From a bacterium (lineage in GTDB: Bacteria > Ratteibacteria > UBA8468): a stretch of DNA of 6,323 bases. The stretch covers positions 1-6,323 of the forward strand of contig DAOVGU010000130.1 of the NCBI GenBank assembly GCA_030672255.1. The letters are read 5' to 3'. This document shows, in pieces, positions 5,688 to 6,323 of the stretch (the stretch's first letter is position 1; every line of letters starts with the position of its first letter). The position numbers and the translations under genes were made by a program. The notes under the pieces are model-generated. The model saw nothing but the letters and a program-made list of their open reading frames with translations, was not told the DNA's origin and did not search any database.

Positions 5688-6323
5688 TCACAAATTAAAC
5701 TTAAGGTCAACTTGCTGTATTCCTCTTACAGAATTGGTAAGATAAACCTGCTCCGCATTTTTTAGTTCATCCTGGGTTAAAACCTTCTCGCGAAAATTCG
5801 CTTTTTTTTTGAGAAGATATCTACGATAAACTCCATTAAGCAGCCCACAAGCAAGAGGTGGTGTGTAATAGAATTTGCCTGATTTAATGAAGATGTTGGA
5901 GATAGCCCCTTCGGTAACCTCATCTTTCTCATTGCGAAAAATCACATCGTAATGCCCTAATTTTTTATATTTTTGATATTCCCTATCATATAATTTTCTA
6001 TGAGTAGTTTTATGGTGCAGGAAGATGTCGGAAGATAGTGTTCGATAATTTGAGATGGTTGCCAATTTCGGAGAGTTTTTTCCTTCTTTTTCTATTTTAT
6101 TGTATGGAATTTTAAAGTTATTTCTTCGCAACCTGAAGGTTGCGGCTACCTGGTAGTCGCAGGATTTATCCTGCGTTATTTTATGATAGGTGATAGATAT
6201 TGTCCCATCCTTGTAAAGGAGTAATCTAATTTTATAAAGAGAGTTAGGGTTGAGTCGTGTGTTTATTATTTAAAGAAAATTTTTGAGATAATTTTGGTAA
6301 AAAAGAAAGTTAAAAAAAAGGGG
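5688..6323 (-). pseudogene. pabC: Damaged or partial pabC-like gene (4-amino-4-deoxychorismate lyase / class IV aminotransferase domain)
   Basis: The C-terminal part of a class IV PLP enzyme resembling the lyase domain of PabC or PabB-PabC fusions, which release 4-aminobenzoate for folate. Family motifs in order: YKIRLLLYKDG, FLHHKTTHRKLYD with the presumed PLP lysine coded at 6009-6011, HYDVIFRNEKDEVTEGAISNIFI, YYTPPLACGLLNGVYRR and QVYLTNSVRGIQQV. The frame runs from the window edge to 5688 but has a TAA at 6270-6272. FNFLFYQNYLKNFL upstream of the stop still looks like this family, so the stop appears to interrupt a once continuous frame. A palindromic repeat pair (6127-6175) lies in frame between the RLLL and HKTT motifs. 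No ATG or GTG follows the stop; the first possible start is TTG at 6131, inside the repeat, and it would omit the N-terminal fold. It could be a decaying gene, a sequencing error near a contig end, or a recoded stop. The family call is firm; the pseudogene status is not. Confidence 0.7.
6127..6175. repeat. REP/BIME-like inverted pair of GTAG hairpins inside the pabC-like frame
   Basis: Same architecture as the other two pairs, with GTAG heads facing inward. The minus-strand unit is the palindrome CGCAACC-TGAA-GGTTGCG at 6127-6144 with its GTAG complement at 6146-6149. The plus-strand unit has GTAG at 6153-6156 and CGCAGGAT-TT-ATCCTGCG at 6158-6175. CTACC and GGTAG flank a single T and can pair. 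Read on the minus strand, two of the three frames meet a stop within the element (the TAG of GTAG, or the TAA of the loop). The third, the one used by the pabC-like gene, is open and codes QDKSCDYQVAATFRLR. Confidence 0.85.

Noticed and set aside
2318..5745. Plus-strand open frames opposite FNOR, cooF, acsD, cooC and the pabC-like gene
   Set aside because: They are shadows of well-identified minus-strand genes with conserved catalytic motifs, and I recognise no family in them.
6129..6131. TTG as a genuine start for a 147-residue protein
   Set aside because: It lies inside the repeat hairpin, has no Shine-Dalgarno signal, and the same frame carries PabC-family sequence (YKIRLLLYKDG) upstream of it.
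1838..6175. The repeat pairs as a CRISPR array
   Set aside because: Three pairs kilobases apart with variable stems and no regular spacers do not make an array.

Overview
The window reads almost entirely on the minus strand. It holds part of a carbon monoxide dehydrogenase / Wood-Ljungdahl (reductive acetyl-CoA) locus from an anaerobic bacterium. The proteins are of bacterial acetyl-CoA-pathway type, and AT-rich coding DNA is interspersed with small GC-rich palindromic repeats. I cannot name the lineage. An uncultured acetogenic or CO-oxidising bacterium is the best inference.

Transcription runs from high to low coordinates. First comes a damaged pabC-like gene of class IV PLP aminotransferase type (6323-5688), which enters from the window edge. 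It carries an in-frame TAA and an in-frame palindromic insertion. Then follow cooC, the CODH nickel-insertion ATPase (5672-4914); an unrecognised 55-residue gene (4910-4743) that starts three bases after cooC; acsD, the small subunit of the corrinoid iron-sulfur protein (4652-3696); a CooF-like ferredoxin with 16 cysteines (3699-3196); an FAD/NAD oxidoreductase (3208-1916); and cooS, the catalytic subunit of Ni-Fe CO dehydrogenase (from 1802 past position 1). The last roughly 25-45 residues of cooS lie outside. Overlaps or very short gaps join cooC-orf55, acsD-cooF and cooF-FNOR, which argues for one operon.

Inferred working: CooC loads nickel into CooS. CooS interconverts CO2 and CO. CooF carries electrons between CooS and the flavoprotein, which exchanges them with NAD(P)H. 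AcsD is half of the methyl carrier that feeds acetyl-CoA synthase. The set combines the known CooS-CooF-FNOR module with an acetyl-CoA-synthase-side gene. acsB, acsC and acsE are not in the window and may lie beyond its left edge.

The least expected content is a family of REP/BIME-like elements. There are six units, each a GTAG tetranucleotide followed by a perfect 7-8 bp palindrome with a TT(T/C)A centre. They are arranged as three inverted pairs (1838-1893, 4670-4731, 6127-6175). The six stems differ in sequence but keep their pairing. Two pairs sit in the only two sizeable intergenic gaps of the operon. The third lies inside the pabC-like reading frame, in the only frame in which it is open.

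Once cooS and the pabC-like remnant are counted, no gene-free stretch exceeds about 115 bases. I see no tRNA, rRNA, CRISPR, transposase or clear intrinsic terminator.
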